Positions 8,234 through 17,611 of a stretch of 43,250 nt of DNA are shown piece by piece; the stretch's first letter is position 1, and each line of letters begins with the position of its first letter. The stretch lies in assembly GCA_007120035.1 (NCBI GenBank), contig SKON01000053.1, positions 1 through 43,250 of the forward strand, in the 5' to 3' direction. The notes under the pieces are model-generated. The model searched no databases. It saw nothing but the letters and a program-made list of their open reading frames with translations, and was not told where the DNA came from. The translations under genes and the position numbers were made by a program. This DNA comes from Myxococcales bacterium. Lineage in GTDB: Bacteria; Myxococcota_A; Bradymonadia; Bradymonadales; Bradymonadaceae.

Positions 8234-8844
8234 TTACTCCGCGACCACGTCGATCGTCGCGGTTCGCACGACCCCGGTTCCCACAAGGGTCGCGGTGAGC
8301 AGCCCGTCGGTCGCGGTGTCGGGGGCGATGAAATCGAAGCTGGCGGTCAACTGGTCCTGAGCCACCGTGACCGACGCCGGGAGCAACCCGCCGGTGGTCT
8401 CCGTCAGCGTGAACTCAGCTCCTCCCAACGGGGCGGGAATCTCCAGGGTGATGGTGAAGGTCTGGGTCCCTCCACCGGCGATCTCCACGGCGTCGGGGTC
8501 GAGGGCGAAGTCCCCGGAGAGCTCCGAGTCACCCAACACCTGAACATCGGCCGTGGAGGTCTGCCCGCCCAGGCTTGCGCTCACGGTGTAGGTGCCCGTC
8601 TCCGTGGCGGTCACGGGAATCTGCGCCGTCGTTTCTCCGGCAGGGACCACCAGGTCCATCGCGCTCAACCCGGCGCCACAACACAGACGCCACCCACGCA
8701 CTCCAGCCCCGTGTTGCACGTGTCATTGCCGTAGCACTCGCCACCCTCCTCGCCCTGGGCGGGGCCGCCCCCGCAGCCGATGCACAAAGCCAACGCGAGA
8801 ACAAAGCAGATTAGGAGCGAAGTACGAAGACCGCTGCGGTTCAT
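8234..8844 (-). pseudogene. Frameshifted Ig-like lipoprotein
   Basis: Two frames together make one lipoprotein. The first (8844 to 8665) begins MNRSGLRTSLL, has the lipobox ALCIGC and a Cys-rich segment GGECYGNDTCNTGLECV. It then hits TGA at 8665-8667. A second frame continues at about the same point with LSAMDLVVPAGETTAQIPV and runs to 8234. It reads as two Ig-like beta-sandwich modules (VTATETGTYTVSASLGG). The join lies near 8665-8690 and one base change would restore the frame. It may be a true pseudogene or a sequencing error; if intact, it would be an outer-membrane-anchored surface lipoprotein of about 200 residues. Confidence 0.6.
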
Positions 8845-9003
8845 TTTGCCTCCATGGTGTTCAAGATCCACCTCCACCGTAGACAAGAGCGAGGTGAGCC
8901 TGTCAAGCACGGTGGTGGGCGGCGCGATCGAGGTGGTCGGTGCTCCGTGCGGACCTCGTCATGCGGGCTCGACGGATCGACACAGGATCCCTATCATTGA
9001 GGT

Positions 9004-9219
9004 ATGAGTCGAATCGATCGATCCACATGGCAGACCAGCATCTCCCGGCTCGACGACAAGTCCGGGGCCGATGACTTTTGGTTGCAGATGACCCCGAACG
9101 AACGGGTCGCGTTCGCCTGGACCCTCTCAGAGGAGATGTGGGCCCTGGCGCATCCGGAACAGGCGAATGAACCAGGACTTTCAAGATCTATTGCGCGCGT
9201 TGTGCGAAGCAAACGCTAG
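9004..9219 (+). CDS. Small hypothetical partner of a nucleotidyltransferase
   Basis: A 71-residue, mostly helical protein (DFWLQMTPNERVAFAWTLSE, WALAHPEQANEPGLSRSIAR). The start ATG follows TTGAGGT. It overlaps the next gene by 53 bases, which implies translational coupling. Such small genes often precede stand-alone nucleotidyltransferase genes and may act as a regulatory partner or half of a toxin-antitoxin-like pair. I recognise no known family. A damaged equivalent pair lies at 130-353. Confidence 0.6.
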   Translation: MSRIDRSTWQTSISRLDDKSGADDFWLQMTPNERVAFAWTLSEEMWALAHPEQANEPGLSRSIARVVRSKR

Positions 9220-9628
9220 GTTCTTAGTCGTCGGCGCCTACGCCCTCGCCGTCCACGGTACTCCCCGTGCCACCGGCGACATTGACGTGTGGGTCGAGCC
9301 CACAACGGAGAACGCCCAGCGTGTCTATCGCGGTCTGCAGGTCTTTGGGGCTCCGCTGGATGCTCTCCGCCTTGAGGATCTTTGTACGCCGGGGATCGTA
9401 TTCCAGATGGGTCTGCCGCCTCGTCGGATCGATATTCTGACTGAAATCAGCGGTGTAGAGTTTGAAGACGCATGGCCCAATCGTACGGAAGCTCAGTTTG
9501 GTGAGGTCACCGCGCCAGTCATCGGCGCACGAGATTTTATTGAGAACAAGCGTCAGACGGGGCGCCCGAAAGATCTCATCGATGCGCGCGAACTGAGCGA
9601 ACTTCTCGACAGGTCCAGCTCGGATTGA
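9167..9628 (+). CDS. Stand-alone nucleotidyltransferase (DUF6036/MNT-like)
   Basis: A 153-residue protein of the DNA polymerase beta nucleotidyltransferase superfamily. The N-terminal segment FLVVGAYALAVHGTPRATGD leads to the metal-binding pair Asp38 and Asp40 (GDIDVWV). A third acidic position is likely in RRIDILTEI. The C-terminal helix has the usual KRQTGRPKDLIDARELSEL ending. Members transfer nucleotides to proteins or tRNAs and are often part of toxin-antitoxin pairs. The classical GS dipeptide of the catalytic loop is replaced by Ala-Thr-Gly, as in several members of this branch. It is coupled to the 71-residue gene upstream. Confidence 0.75.
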   Translation: MNQDFQDLLRALCEANARFLVVGAYALAVHGTPRATGDIDVWVEPTTENAQRVYRGLQVFGAPLDALRLEDLCTPGIVFQMGLPPRRIDILTEISGVEFEDAWPNRTEAQFGEVTAPVIGARDFIENKRQTGRPKDLIDARELSELLDRSSSD

Positions 9629-9846
9629 GCCCTCACGTGGGCGCCTGGATGTCCGCGGGCCAAGGCCCGCTGCGGGCTGCGGGCCAACCGATCAATCAAC
9701 GTGGATCACTCCCAACCTTGAGGCTCGAAGAGAGCGGTTTGTCGCTCACAGAACTAGAAATATGACGGACAAGAGATGTTGTCGGTCATCGGTGGGCGAC
9801 AAAGAGCGTTGTCGCTCATGAAATGAGAAATGTGGGTGACAGGCGT
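9629..9846. other. Intergenic region with imperfect TTGTC-type repeats
   Basis: Around 9735-9840 the sequence repeats imperfect motifs (TTGTCGCTCA, TTGTCGGTCAT, GGGCGACAAAGAGCGTTGTC, AGAAATATG and AGAAATGTG). Multiple short TTGTC-containing repeats of this kind are seen at ends of IS21-type insertion sequences. No transposase is present, so it may be a solo or decayed terminus. The assignment is weak. Confidence 0.3.
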
Positions 9847-11019
9847 CTAGTCTCGGGCCACGGTCCCGATGGCGCACTGCAGGTAGTCGGCCTCGGGGAA
9901 GCCCGCCGGGACGGGGTGGTCGACGTCGGCGCCGTAGCAGCCGGAGAGGATGAGGGGGGTGTCGGCGGTGCGGGCGGCCTGGGCGATGATGTCGAGGAAC
10001 CGGGGTCGGTCGATGTGGCTGCTGCAGCTTGCGAGGACCACGGTGCTCTTGTCGGGGGCGATGGAGAGGACCGTGGCGAAGAGGTGGCGGTAGCTCTCGG
10101 TGGCGGCGGGGAGGTCCTGACGGCGGTGGGCGAAGCTCGGGGGGTCGCAGATCAGGACCTCGAAGGGGGGGCTGCGGGGGTTGAAGGCGGCCAGGAAGTC
10201 GAAGACGTCGGCCCGGTCGAAGCCGTGGGCGGCGGCGGGCAGGTGGTTGCGCTCGAAGTTACGGCGGGCGGCGTCGAGGGCCGGGCCGGCGATGTCCACC
10301 GTGGTGGTCCGGGCGGCCCCCTGATCGGCCGCGAAGACCGAGAACCCGCCGGTATAACCGAAGAGATTCAGGACCCGTCGGCCCCCGCAGATGCTCGCCA
10401 CGCGGCGGCGGTTCGCCCGCTGGTCGAGGAAGAACCCCGTCTTCTGGCCCTGGATGGGGTCGACCTCGAAGCGCAAGCCTCCCTCGAGGAAGGTCAGGGT
10501 GTTCGTGGGCTCGTCGCCCCACCACTCGGCCCGGGGGAGGCTGGACTGATGGGACCGGCGGATGGCCCAGTGGTCGATGTTCAAGAGCTTGCCGATGACG
10601 CGGCGGGCCGGCTTCAGCCATCGCTCGGCGGCGTCGCCGTCGGGGCGCAGCACCGCCGTCTTGTCGTAGATGTCGCAGACCAGCCCGGGGACTCGATCGC
10701 CCTCGCCATGGAGGAGGCGAAACCCCGTGGTGTCGGTGTTGGGGAAGGGTCGGCGCTTCAGGGCGGCCTTGACGCGGCGCTGGAGGAGGCCGTCGTCGAC
10801 GGGGACCTCGGGGTTCAGCGTCCAGAGCCGGACCCGGAGCGGGGAGCCCGGGTCGAAGACCCCGCGGCCCAAGAAGTCGCCCCCTGTGTCGAGGACGTCG
10901 ACGATGTCTCCCGTGCCCGCGTCAGGGGTGGAGATGGCGTCGGCGAAGATCCAGGGGTTGCCCGAGCGGAGGCTCTCCTCGATGGGTTGAGTGAGCTTCG
11001 CCGTCGGGTAAGAGCGCAT
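9847..11019 (-). CDS. rlmI: 23S rRNA m5C1962 methyltransferase RlmI
   Basis: A 390-residue SAM-dependent rRNA cytosine-5 methyltransferase. The N-terminal part (about residues 1-75) fits the PUA-like RNA-binding domain. A central EEHE-like linker leads to the Rossmann domain. Family motifs include GQKTGFFLDQR (191-201), the SAM loop NLFGYTGGFS (218-227), CDPPSF (291-296) and the catalytic-region VVLASCSSH. Length matches the family. It sits just downstream of, and on the same strand as, three tRNA genes, so read-through from the tRNA promoter is possible. Confidence 0.92.
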   Translation of the reverse strand: MRSYPTAKLTQPIEESLRSGNPWIFADAISTPDAGTGDIVDVLDTGGDFLGRGVFDPGSPLRVRLWTLNPEVPVDDGLLQRRVKAALKRRPFPNTDTTGFRLLHGEGDRVPGLVCDIYDKTAVLRPDGDAAERWLKPARRVIGKLLNIDHWAIRRSHQSSLPRAEWWGDEPTNTLTFLEGGLRFEVDPIQGQKTGFFLDQRANRRRVASICGGRRVLNLFGYTGGFSVFAADQGAARTTTVDIAGPALDAARRNFERNHLPAAAHGFDRADVFDFLAAFNPRSPPFEVLICDPPSFAHRRQDLPAATESYRHLFATVLSIAPDKSTVVLASCSSHIDRPRFLDIIAQAARTADTPLILSGCYGADVDHPVPAGFPEADYLQCAIGTVARD

Positions 11020-11054
11020 GAGATGGCGCGCTGGTTCTGGTGGGGTGGGAAAAG

Positions 11055-11128
11055 CGGGGTAGACGGGACTCGAACCCGCGACCTCCGGCGTGACAGGCCG
11101 GCATTCTAACCAACTGAACTACTACCCC
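11055..11128 (-). tRNA. tRNA-Asp (GTC), copy 2 in transcription order
   Basis: A 74-nt cloverleaf. The acceptor stem is GGGGTAG/CTACCCC with G73 discriminator, the anticodon loop is CTGTCAC (anticodon GTC) and the T-loop is GGTTCGAGTCC. CCA is not encoded. The gene body is identical to the copy at 11176-11249. Confidence 0.95.
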
Positions 11129-11175
11129 TTACACAAGGGATGCCGCTTTTGATGCCCCGACGGGTGGGTCGGGAG

Positions 11176-11249
11176 CGGGGTAGACGGGACTCGAACCCGC
11201 GACCTCCGGCGTGACAGGCCGGCATTCTAACCAACTGAACTACTACCCC
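11176..11249 (-). tRNA. tRNA-Asp (GTC), copy 1 in transcription order
   Basis: Same 74-nt sequence as the neighbouring copy, with anticodon GTC and G73. The two genes are 47 bp apart and surely arose by tandem duplication. CCA is not encoded. Confidence 0.95.
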
Positions 11250-11291
11250 GTAAGTGCGTCGCCCTCGGAGAACTCCGCGAGAGCGACGTGA

Positions 11292-11363
11292 TGGGCGCAA
11301 CAGGGATTGAACCTGTGACCTACGGCTTGTAAGGCCGCCGCTCTCCCACTGAGCTATGCGCCC
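11292..11363 (-). tRNA. tRNA-Val (TAC)
   Basis: A 72-nt cloverleaf with acceptor stem GGGCGCA/TGCGCCC, A73, D-arm TAGCTCAGTGGGAGAGC, anticodon loop CTTACAA (anticodon TAC) and T-arm ACAGGTTCAATCCCTGT. CCA is not encoded. It is first in a three-tRNA transcription unit. Confidence 0.95.
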
Positions 11364-11410
11364 GAGAGCGCTCGCTGCCGGGGATTTCTCCCCAGGCGAA
11401 GCGAAGAAGG

Positions 11411-11439
11411 AAGGTAAATGAGGTGGGGGTGTGCGTCAA
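11411..11439 (-). promoter_or_regulatory. Candidate sigma-70 promoter for the tRNA cluster
   Basis: On the minus strand TTGACG (11434-11439) is followed after 17 bp by TACCTT (11411-11416), about 50 bp upstream of tRNA-Val. The -10 hexamer is weak, the -35 is strong, as in many stable-RNA promoters. Confidence 0.4.
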
Positions 11440-11454
11440 GGAAAAACAGAGGAC

Positions 11455-11493
11455 AGAGGTCGGAGGTCGGAGGTCGGAGGTCGGAGGTCGGAG
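11455..11493 (+). repeat. Heptanucleotide tandem repeat
   Basis: Four full copies of CGGAGGT plus partial flanking copies in the intergenic region before the MBL hydrolase gene. Such tracts can change length by slippage. The rest of 11364-11717 contains no gene. Confidence 0.85.
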
Positions 11494-11661
11494 GGGAGAT
11501 GGGTGGGTCAGGATCGATCAGGTGGGCCCTGTGGGGTGATCGATTTTGGATCAGGTCATGTGTTGTGGAGCAGCCGGGGCTGGTGGCCAGGGGCCGGTGG
11601 GATTGCCGAATGTTCAGGCGTGGTGTGGGTTTGCGAGAAATGAGTGAGATTTCTGGGAGGT

Positions 11662-11677
11662 TGGTATCGCTCTTGCT
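11662..11677 (+). promoter_or_regulatory. Candidate sigma-54 (-24/-12) promoter
   Basis: The sequence TGGTATCGCTCTTGCT has GG and GC dinucleotides separated by exactly 10 bases and the TTGCT -12 block. The -24 block deviates from CACG. It lies 41 bp before the MBL hydrolase start and would drive the operon that encodes a sigma-54 activator, suggesting autoregulation. Confidence 0.45.
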
Positions 11678-11717
11678 GAAGGAGAGGGCAGGACCATCAC
11701 TGACAAAGGAGAGCGCC

Positions 11718-12589
11718 ATGTTGAGAGTGACCTGCTGGGGAACGAGGGGAAGTACGCCGGTGTCGGGGCCGCAGTTCATGCGGCACGGGGGGGCGACGAC
11801 CTGTCTGGAGATCGAGCTCGTGGGGGCTGACGGGGAGACCCCGCGGCGGGTGGTGATGGACTGCGGGACCGGGCTGTCGGCGATGGGTCGGCGGCGGCCC
11901 GTGCGGGAGGCCCTGGTGTTGCAGACCCACATGCATCAGGACCATATCCAGGGGTTTCCCCTCTTCGGGCCCCTCTTCGATGAGCTGGCGAGGTTTCGGT
12001 TTTTGGCGGCGCGGCGAGATGGGCAGGGGTTGGAGGAGGTGCTGGGGGCGCATATGGCGCGGCCGCTCTTTCCGGTGCCCTTGCAGGCGCTGCCGGCGTC
12101 CTTGACCTTCGAGGAGATCCCGAAGGCCGGGGAGCGGTCCTTCGGGGAGGCCCGGGTGCGGTGGATCGAGGTGGACCATCCTTCGGGGAGCACGGCGTTT
12201 CGGGTAGACTACGGGGGGCGGAGCGTGGTGTTCTCGGGAGACGTGGAGATCGGTGATGACGACGACGGGCTGGTGGAGCTTTCGCGAGGTGCGGACTTGT
12301 TGATTATGGACGCCCAGTACCTGCCGCAGGAGTACCCGTCGCGGCGCGGCTTCGGACACTCCACGCCGGAGACCGCGGTGGAGACGGCGATGAAGGCCGG
12401 CGTCGGAAGGCTCCTCTTGACCCACCACGATCCCGGTCACGATGACGTCACCCTGGAGATGAAGGCCATGATCGCGAAGCAGGCTGTAGCGCGGCGTGGT
12501 GGCTGCCTGGTGGTGGAGAACGCTCGGGACGGCCTGGAGGTGTTGGCCGGGGCGCCCCTTGTGTCCTTTGACGGGATGGAGGTCCGGGT

Positions 12590-12593
<4 letters not shown>
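11718..12593 (+). CDS. Metallo-beta-lactamase-fold hydrolase
   Basis: A 291-residue protein. The metal-binding motif THMHQDHIQG gives His71, His73, Asp75 and His76. FSGDVEIG and LLTHHDPGHDD supply the further ligands. The start WGTRGSTPVSGPQFMRHGG is typical of the subgroup that includes phosphodiesterases and RNase Z-like or PhnP-like enzymes, so a phosphodiester substrate is likely; a cyclic nucleotide is possible. I chose ATG 11718 because AAAGGAGAG precedes it and the fold begins there. It overlaps the sigma-54 activator gene by four bases, which suggests joint function in one signalling pathway. Confidence 0.85.
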
Positions 12594-14062
<1,469 letters not shown>

Positions 14063-14083
14063 TCAGCGGAGTAAGCGGGGAGG

Positions 14084-15454
14084 CTACTCGGTGATGCGGT
14101 ACTCGACGAGCTCTTCGACGACGTTGACCATCTGGGTCCCCCCTTCGCGGCCTCGGATCTCCCTAAATACCTCGCCGCGGCCGGGGGCGAAGTACCGCAC
14201 GAGCTCGGCGCCGCGGAGGAAGCGGTCCGTGGCGGCCAGGGAGCCGACACCCTCGATGGCGACCGTGCCGGGGAAGGTGCCGGCGACGGCCTCGACGGTC
14301 TCCCAGTCGTCGCGGACCGAGAAGTTCCCCCAGGTGGCTCCCGTCACAGCAGGGAGGCGCAGGATGGGCACCTGGTTCTCGAAGTAGGTCAAGAGCCAGG
14401 CCAGGTCGTCGATGTTGTTGCGGCATGGCCCGCTGCAGACGTAGATCCGCCGGGCCGTCAGGACCCACCACTCCCGGTTTCGGGTGTAGTCCTGGTCGTC
14501 GTAGGACCGGAGGAGCTCCACAAGGCGGACCGGGCCGTGTTGGGAGACCTGGCGGACCTCGACGCTCACCTCGGAGGCGGCGATGGCGCCGTCGGCGACC
14601 TCGGAGAGGTCGATGTCCAGGGGGTCGTCGTCGACCCGGCCGGTCTCGGCGTCGTACCGGCGATAGCGCCAGAAGTTGCCCACCTGCAAGGGGTAGGGGT
14701 ACTCCCGGGTCCGCAAGAGCTCGGGCCGCAGGTGAAGGCCGACGTCGAGGAAGGTACGGAATCGGCGATCCCCCTCGACCTCGGAGGCGACCTGGTACCA
14801 GAGGCCCCCTTCCTCCCCAGGGACTCGGAACACCCGGGAGATTCGGAGCTCGAACCGGAGGTCCTCCTCGCGATGGCGGAGGAAGACCCGGCTTCCCCAG
14901 AACTGAACGGCGTCCTCGTCGTCGCGGGCGACGCCGCCGTCGACAGTTCGCCCCCGGCCGAGCTCGATCCCGTCGTACTCGAGGATCGCCCCCAGGCCGC
15001 CGGGGACGGCGTCGGTGCTCTCCGATGCGGCGAAGAGGCGCCAGAGATCCAGGGAGGCGCCGATCTGGTTGTCCACGAACTCCTCGGCCTCCTCGAGGCG
15101 CACCCCGACCAGGCCGGTGTAGGCTTCGGGGCGGACGAAGACGTGCTCCCACAACAGGTTGTCCCGCTCGATCAGGGCCTCGGTGATGGCTCGCCCCAGG
15201 ATGTCGGGATCCTTGAGGATCGGGAGCTGCCGGGGCTCGCCATCGTCGGATTCGCTGTGGTCGTGGCGCTCCACGATCTCCCGCATCAGGCGGTCTTCGC
15301 GGACGGCGGCGCCCTCGGGGGTGAGCCCGGGGACTTCGGTGTAGACCAGGGGTTGCAGGGGGCGGTGGCGGATCTCTTCTTCCTCGGCGGAGCACCCGGC
15401 GACCGAGGCGACCAGGGCTGCGATGACCCACAGCGCCTTAGAGGAAGAAGTCAT
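14084..15454 (-). CDS. Lipoprotein of unknown function
   Basis: A 456-residue protein starting MTSSSKALWVIAALVASVAGC with a clear lipobox. It then has an acidic stretch (AEEEEI) and a soluble domain rich in charged beta-strand sequence, including two close cysteines (YVCSGPCRNNIDD). I do not recognise the family. It overlaps the YidD-like lipoprotein gene upstream by 17 bases, so the two are translated together and probably act together at the outer membrane. It converges with the activator gene, with only 21 bp between stops. Confidence 0.75.
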   Translation of the reverse strand: MTSSSKALWVIAALVASVAGCSAEEEEIRHRPLQPLVYTEVPGLTPEGAAVREDRLMREIVERHDHSESDDGEPRQLPILKDPDILGRAITEALIERDNLLWEHVFVRPEAYTGLVGVRLEEAEEFVDNQIGASLDLWRLFAASESTDAVPGGLGAILEYDGIELGRGRTVDGGVARDDEDAVQFWGSRVFLRHREEDLRFELRISRVFRVPGEEGGLWYQVASEVEGDRRFRTFLDVGLHLRPELLRTREYPYPLQVGNFWRYRRYDAETGRVDDDPLDIDLSEVADGAIAASEVSVEVRQVSQHGPVRLVELLRSYDDQDYTRNREWWVLTARRIYVCSGPCRNNIDDLAWLLTYFENQVPILRLPAVTGATWGNFSVRDDWETVEAVAGTFPGTVAIEGVGSLAATDRFLRGAELVRYFAPGRGEVFREIRGREGGTQMVNVVEELVEYRITE

Positions 15455-15902
15455 TCGCCTCGACCGGGTCGTAGTAGTAGATCTTGCCGTCGTAGACACG
15501 GTAGATGGGCAACCGCCGCAGGGCGCTGGATCGGTTTCCGCGCATCAAGCGATCCACGGACATGAAGGAGCCCATCAACATGCCGTGCTTTCGGACGGAC
15601 CGAAAGGCGTAGACCGAGCAGGTCGGTCGGTGTTCGCAGCGGGGCCCGTCCATCTCGGTCAACCCCCGGACGTAGAACCGGAACCCCAGGTCGAAGATGC
15701 CGGCCCCGGACTGGAGGCCTCGGGGCCCCCCGGCGTCGTCTTCCCATCCGTCGGCCGGCGGGGTGGCACCTCGCTCCAGCCGCTCCCAGGGGGCCTGGGG
15801 CTCGGGCCAGTCTTCGGCAAGTGGTCGGGCGGTGTCGACGGAGGCGCACCCGGCCAGGGTGATGAGGATTGCCCCGAGGAATGATGTCAGGCCTTTGCGC
15901 AT
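15438..15902 (-). CDS. Lipoprotein with a YidD-like domain
   Basis: A 154-residue protein. MRKGLTSFLGAILITLAGC is a lipoprotein signal. From about residue 70 it matches the YidD (haemolytic, PF01809) family: CEHRPTCSVYAFRSVRKHG, GSFMSVDRLMRGN, with the conserved Cys-x(5)-Cys pair. Normal YidD is a cytoplasmic membrane-associated factor near oxaA/yidC that helps protein insertion. Here the domain is exported and lipidated, far from oxaA, so its job must differ. It is translationally coupled to the lipoprotein at 14084-15454. Confidence 0.75.
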   Translation of the reverse strand: MRKGLTSFLGAILITLAGCASVDTARPLAEDWPEPQAPWERLERGATPPADGWEDDAGGPRGLQSGAGIFDLGFRFYVRGLTEMDGPRCEHRPTCSVYAFRSVRKHGMLMGSFMSVDRLMRGNRSSALRRLPIYRVYDGKIYYYDPVEANDFFL

Positions 15903-15974
15903 GGTCGCCCTCCTGTGGAACGGGTCTCACCTTGAGATTTCGGGGCGTGGCTGTCAACCCGGGTGCGATTCGAT

Positions 15975-16011
15975 GGTTTGGAGGAGTTCGGGGCGTCGGG
16001 GTTGGCGGCGG
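15975..16011 (-). repeat. Element 2, left array (one unit)
   Basis: A single outward-facing copy of the unit (core CCAACCCCGACG on the minus strand, preceded by the conserved terminal box). It lies in the 5' region of the YidD-like lipoprotein gene. Confidence 0.6.
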
Positions 16012-16333
16012 TTCGTTTCCGAGCATAGTTCAGGACCCCCACGGTCCACCCCGGGACAGGCCCCGGGGCTATAGGTAGCGGGGCTCCGCAGGGGCCAAGG
16101 CCCCGCTCCGCCTGAGATGTTTCGGAGAACGGAGTCGTTCCAAACGAGGCCCCGATCTCTCTCCCGCTCCGTCGAACTCCGCACCGGGTTGGTTCTCAAG
16201 TGGTCGACTATGTGGAGAACATCTCAGGCGGAGCGGGGTCATGACCCCAGCGGAGCCCAGCCCACCGCAGCCCCCGGTTTTAACCGGGGGTGGACCGTGG
16301 GAATTCTGTACTATGCTCGGAAACGAACCGCCG
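16008..16333. repeat. Element 2, long inverted repeat core
   Basis: Arms at about 16008-16121 and 16217-16333 are inverted copies with the same terminal box, CCCCCGGTTTTAACCGGGGG hairpin, GGGGTCATGACCCC palindrome and CCGCCTGAGATGTT inner end as element 1. The centre of about 95 bp is homologous to that of element 1 but in the opposite orientation. The left arm is more diverged than the right (GGGGCCAAGGCCCC in place of GGGGTCATGACCCC). Confidence 0.85.
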
Positions 16334-16411
16334 CGAACCCCGGCGGTCCGATGTCCTCCCCTGCCAACCCCGGCGGTCCGATGTCCCCGCCGCGAACCCC
16401 GACGTCCTTCC
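16330..16411 (+). repeat. Element 2, right outward array
   Basis: Three diverged units with the core CGAACCCCGGCGGTCCGATGTCC or CCAACCCCGG, the last reverting to CGAACCCCGACG. The final base lies only a few bases from the stop codon of the convergent LuxE-like gene. Confidence 0.75.
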
Positions 16412-16414
16412 CGC

Positions 16415-17482
16415 TCAGCCCAGGAGCTCCTCGATCGTCAGGCTACACCCCCGGAGCTCGGCGTCGGGGGCCCGGCCGAGGAGCTCGAGGCCGCCGTCGG
16501 GGTGGAGGACGCCGCGGTCCGAGGTCTGGATGGCGGCGACGCTGTCGACGTTGGTCAGGTCGAAGAAGGCCACCAGGCCCTGGCGGCCCCGGTCGGCGAA
16601 GGGCTTGAGGGTCAGGGGGTCGACGATGAAGATCCGAAGCCACGGTGGGGCGTAGAGGCGGTGGGTGGCCTGGTCGCCGCGGACGAGCTCGTCGGTGTAG
16701 GTCTGGCTGGAGAGCTCGGTCATGCTGTACTCGCTGACGCACCGGCTCCGGGGGACGCCGAGGCGATCCGTGAAGGCTCGGTAGAGCTCCTGGCGAGTGA
16801 TCTCGTGGGCCCGGCCCTTGAAGCCGCCGGTCTCGAGGACGGCGCTGCCCGGGGGGAGCGCGAAGGTGTCGTCCGTGGTCTGGAAGAGGGCGGCGTAGGC
16901 GAAGGCTGTGCCGAGGAGCATCACCGGGGTCTCGGTGTCGGTGCAGCGCTGCAGCCCGGCGTTCAGGCCGTCGGTGTCGAGCTCCCAGGCTCCGTCGGGG
17001 CCGAGGTGTACGAAGAACCGGCTCTCGTCGTCTCCCAATCTTCCCATGAGTTCGCCGAACATGAAGCAGAGGCTGCTGTCGGGGAGCTCCTCTGGTGAGG
17101 GCGCGAGGAAGAAGAGCCGGCTCGGGGTGCCGATGAACCGCTCGAAGGTGGGGTGCAGGGAGGCCCGGTAGACGTCGAGGGTCTGAAAGTGGTGCTCCCC
17201 GCGGGCCGTGCCCGTGGTGCCGCTGGTGCGGAAGGTGTGGGTCACCTCGTCGCCGGCGAAGAGCCGGGTCTCTTTGAAGGCGTCCGTGGGGACCGCCGGG
17301 ATCTCCGCCAGAGATTCGACGTAGTCCGGGTGGGCGCCTCGGGCGATGCAGAGGCGTCGGTAGGCCGGGAGTCGTTGAAACTGGTGGCGGAAGACCTGAA
17401 AGCCCAGGGCCGTGACCTCCGGGAGGTAGACCCGGGGTTGGGAGAGGAGCTCCATGACCTGGTTGTGTAGCTCGTCGTTCAT
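16415..17482 (-). CDS. LuxE-like acyl-protein synthetase
   Basis: A 355-residue member of the acyl-protein synthetase family (PF04443), related to LuxE, in the adenylating-enzyme superfamily. The nucleotide-binding motif RTSGTTGTARG is at 85-95. LETGGFKGRAHEITRQELY and the conserved SEYSMTELSSQ are typical. It should activate a fatty or aryl acid as an adenylate and pass it to a protein thiol. The usual partner, an acyl-CoA reductase (LuxC), is not next to it, so its acceptor is unknown. Its stop codon abuts the element 2 array. Confidence 0.82.
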   Translation of the reverse strand: MNDELHNQVMELLSQPRVYLPEVTALGFQVFRHQFQRLPAYRRLCIARGAHPDYVESLAEIPAVPTDAFKETRLFAGDEVTHTFRTSGTTGTARGEHHFQTLDVYRASLHPTFERFIGTPSRLFFLAPSPEELPDSSLCFMFGELMGRLGDDESRFFVHLGPDGAWELDTDGLNAGLQRCTDTETPVMLLGTAFAYAALFQTTDDTFALPPGSAVLETGGFKGRAHEITRQELYRAFTDRLGVPRSRCVSEYSMTELSSQTYTDELVRGDQATHRLYAPPWLRIFIVDPLTLKPFADRGRQGLVAFFDLTNVDSVAAIQTSDRGVLHPDGGLELLGRAPDAELRGCSLTIEELLG

Positions 17483-17574
17483 GGGCGGAGCCTAGCACCG
17501 TCGGTCGGGGAGATGGAAGAGGGGAGAAAAGCCGGGTAAGATCAGGGAAGTACCCGGGAGGCTTTGCGAACGGC

Positions 17575-17589
17575 GTTACAATTGTTACA
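17575..17589 (+). promoter_or_regulatory. GTTACA direct repeat before the ABC operon
   Basis: GTTACA occurs twice in a 9-bp phase (GTTACAATTGTTACA), in an otherwise GC-rich leader, 23 bp before the ATG of the ABC ATPase. The spacing suits a response-regulator or other dimeric site. This is pattern recognition only. Confidence 0.3.
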
Positions 17590-17611
17590 AGGGGTCCGAG
17601 GAGGATCGCAG

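Noticed and set aside
16415-17482. Bioluminescence (lux) gene
   Set aside because: Only a LuxE-family domain is seen, with no luciferase or reductase genes nearby.
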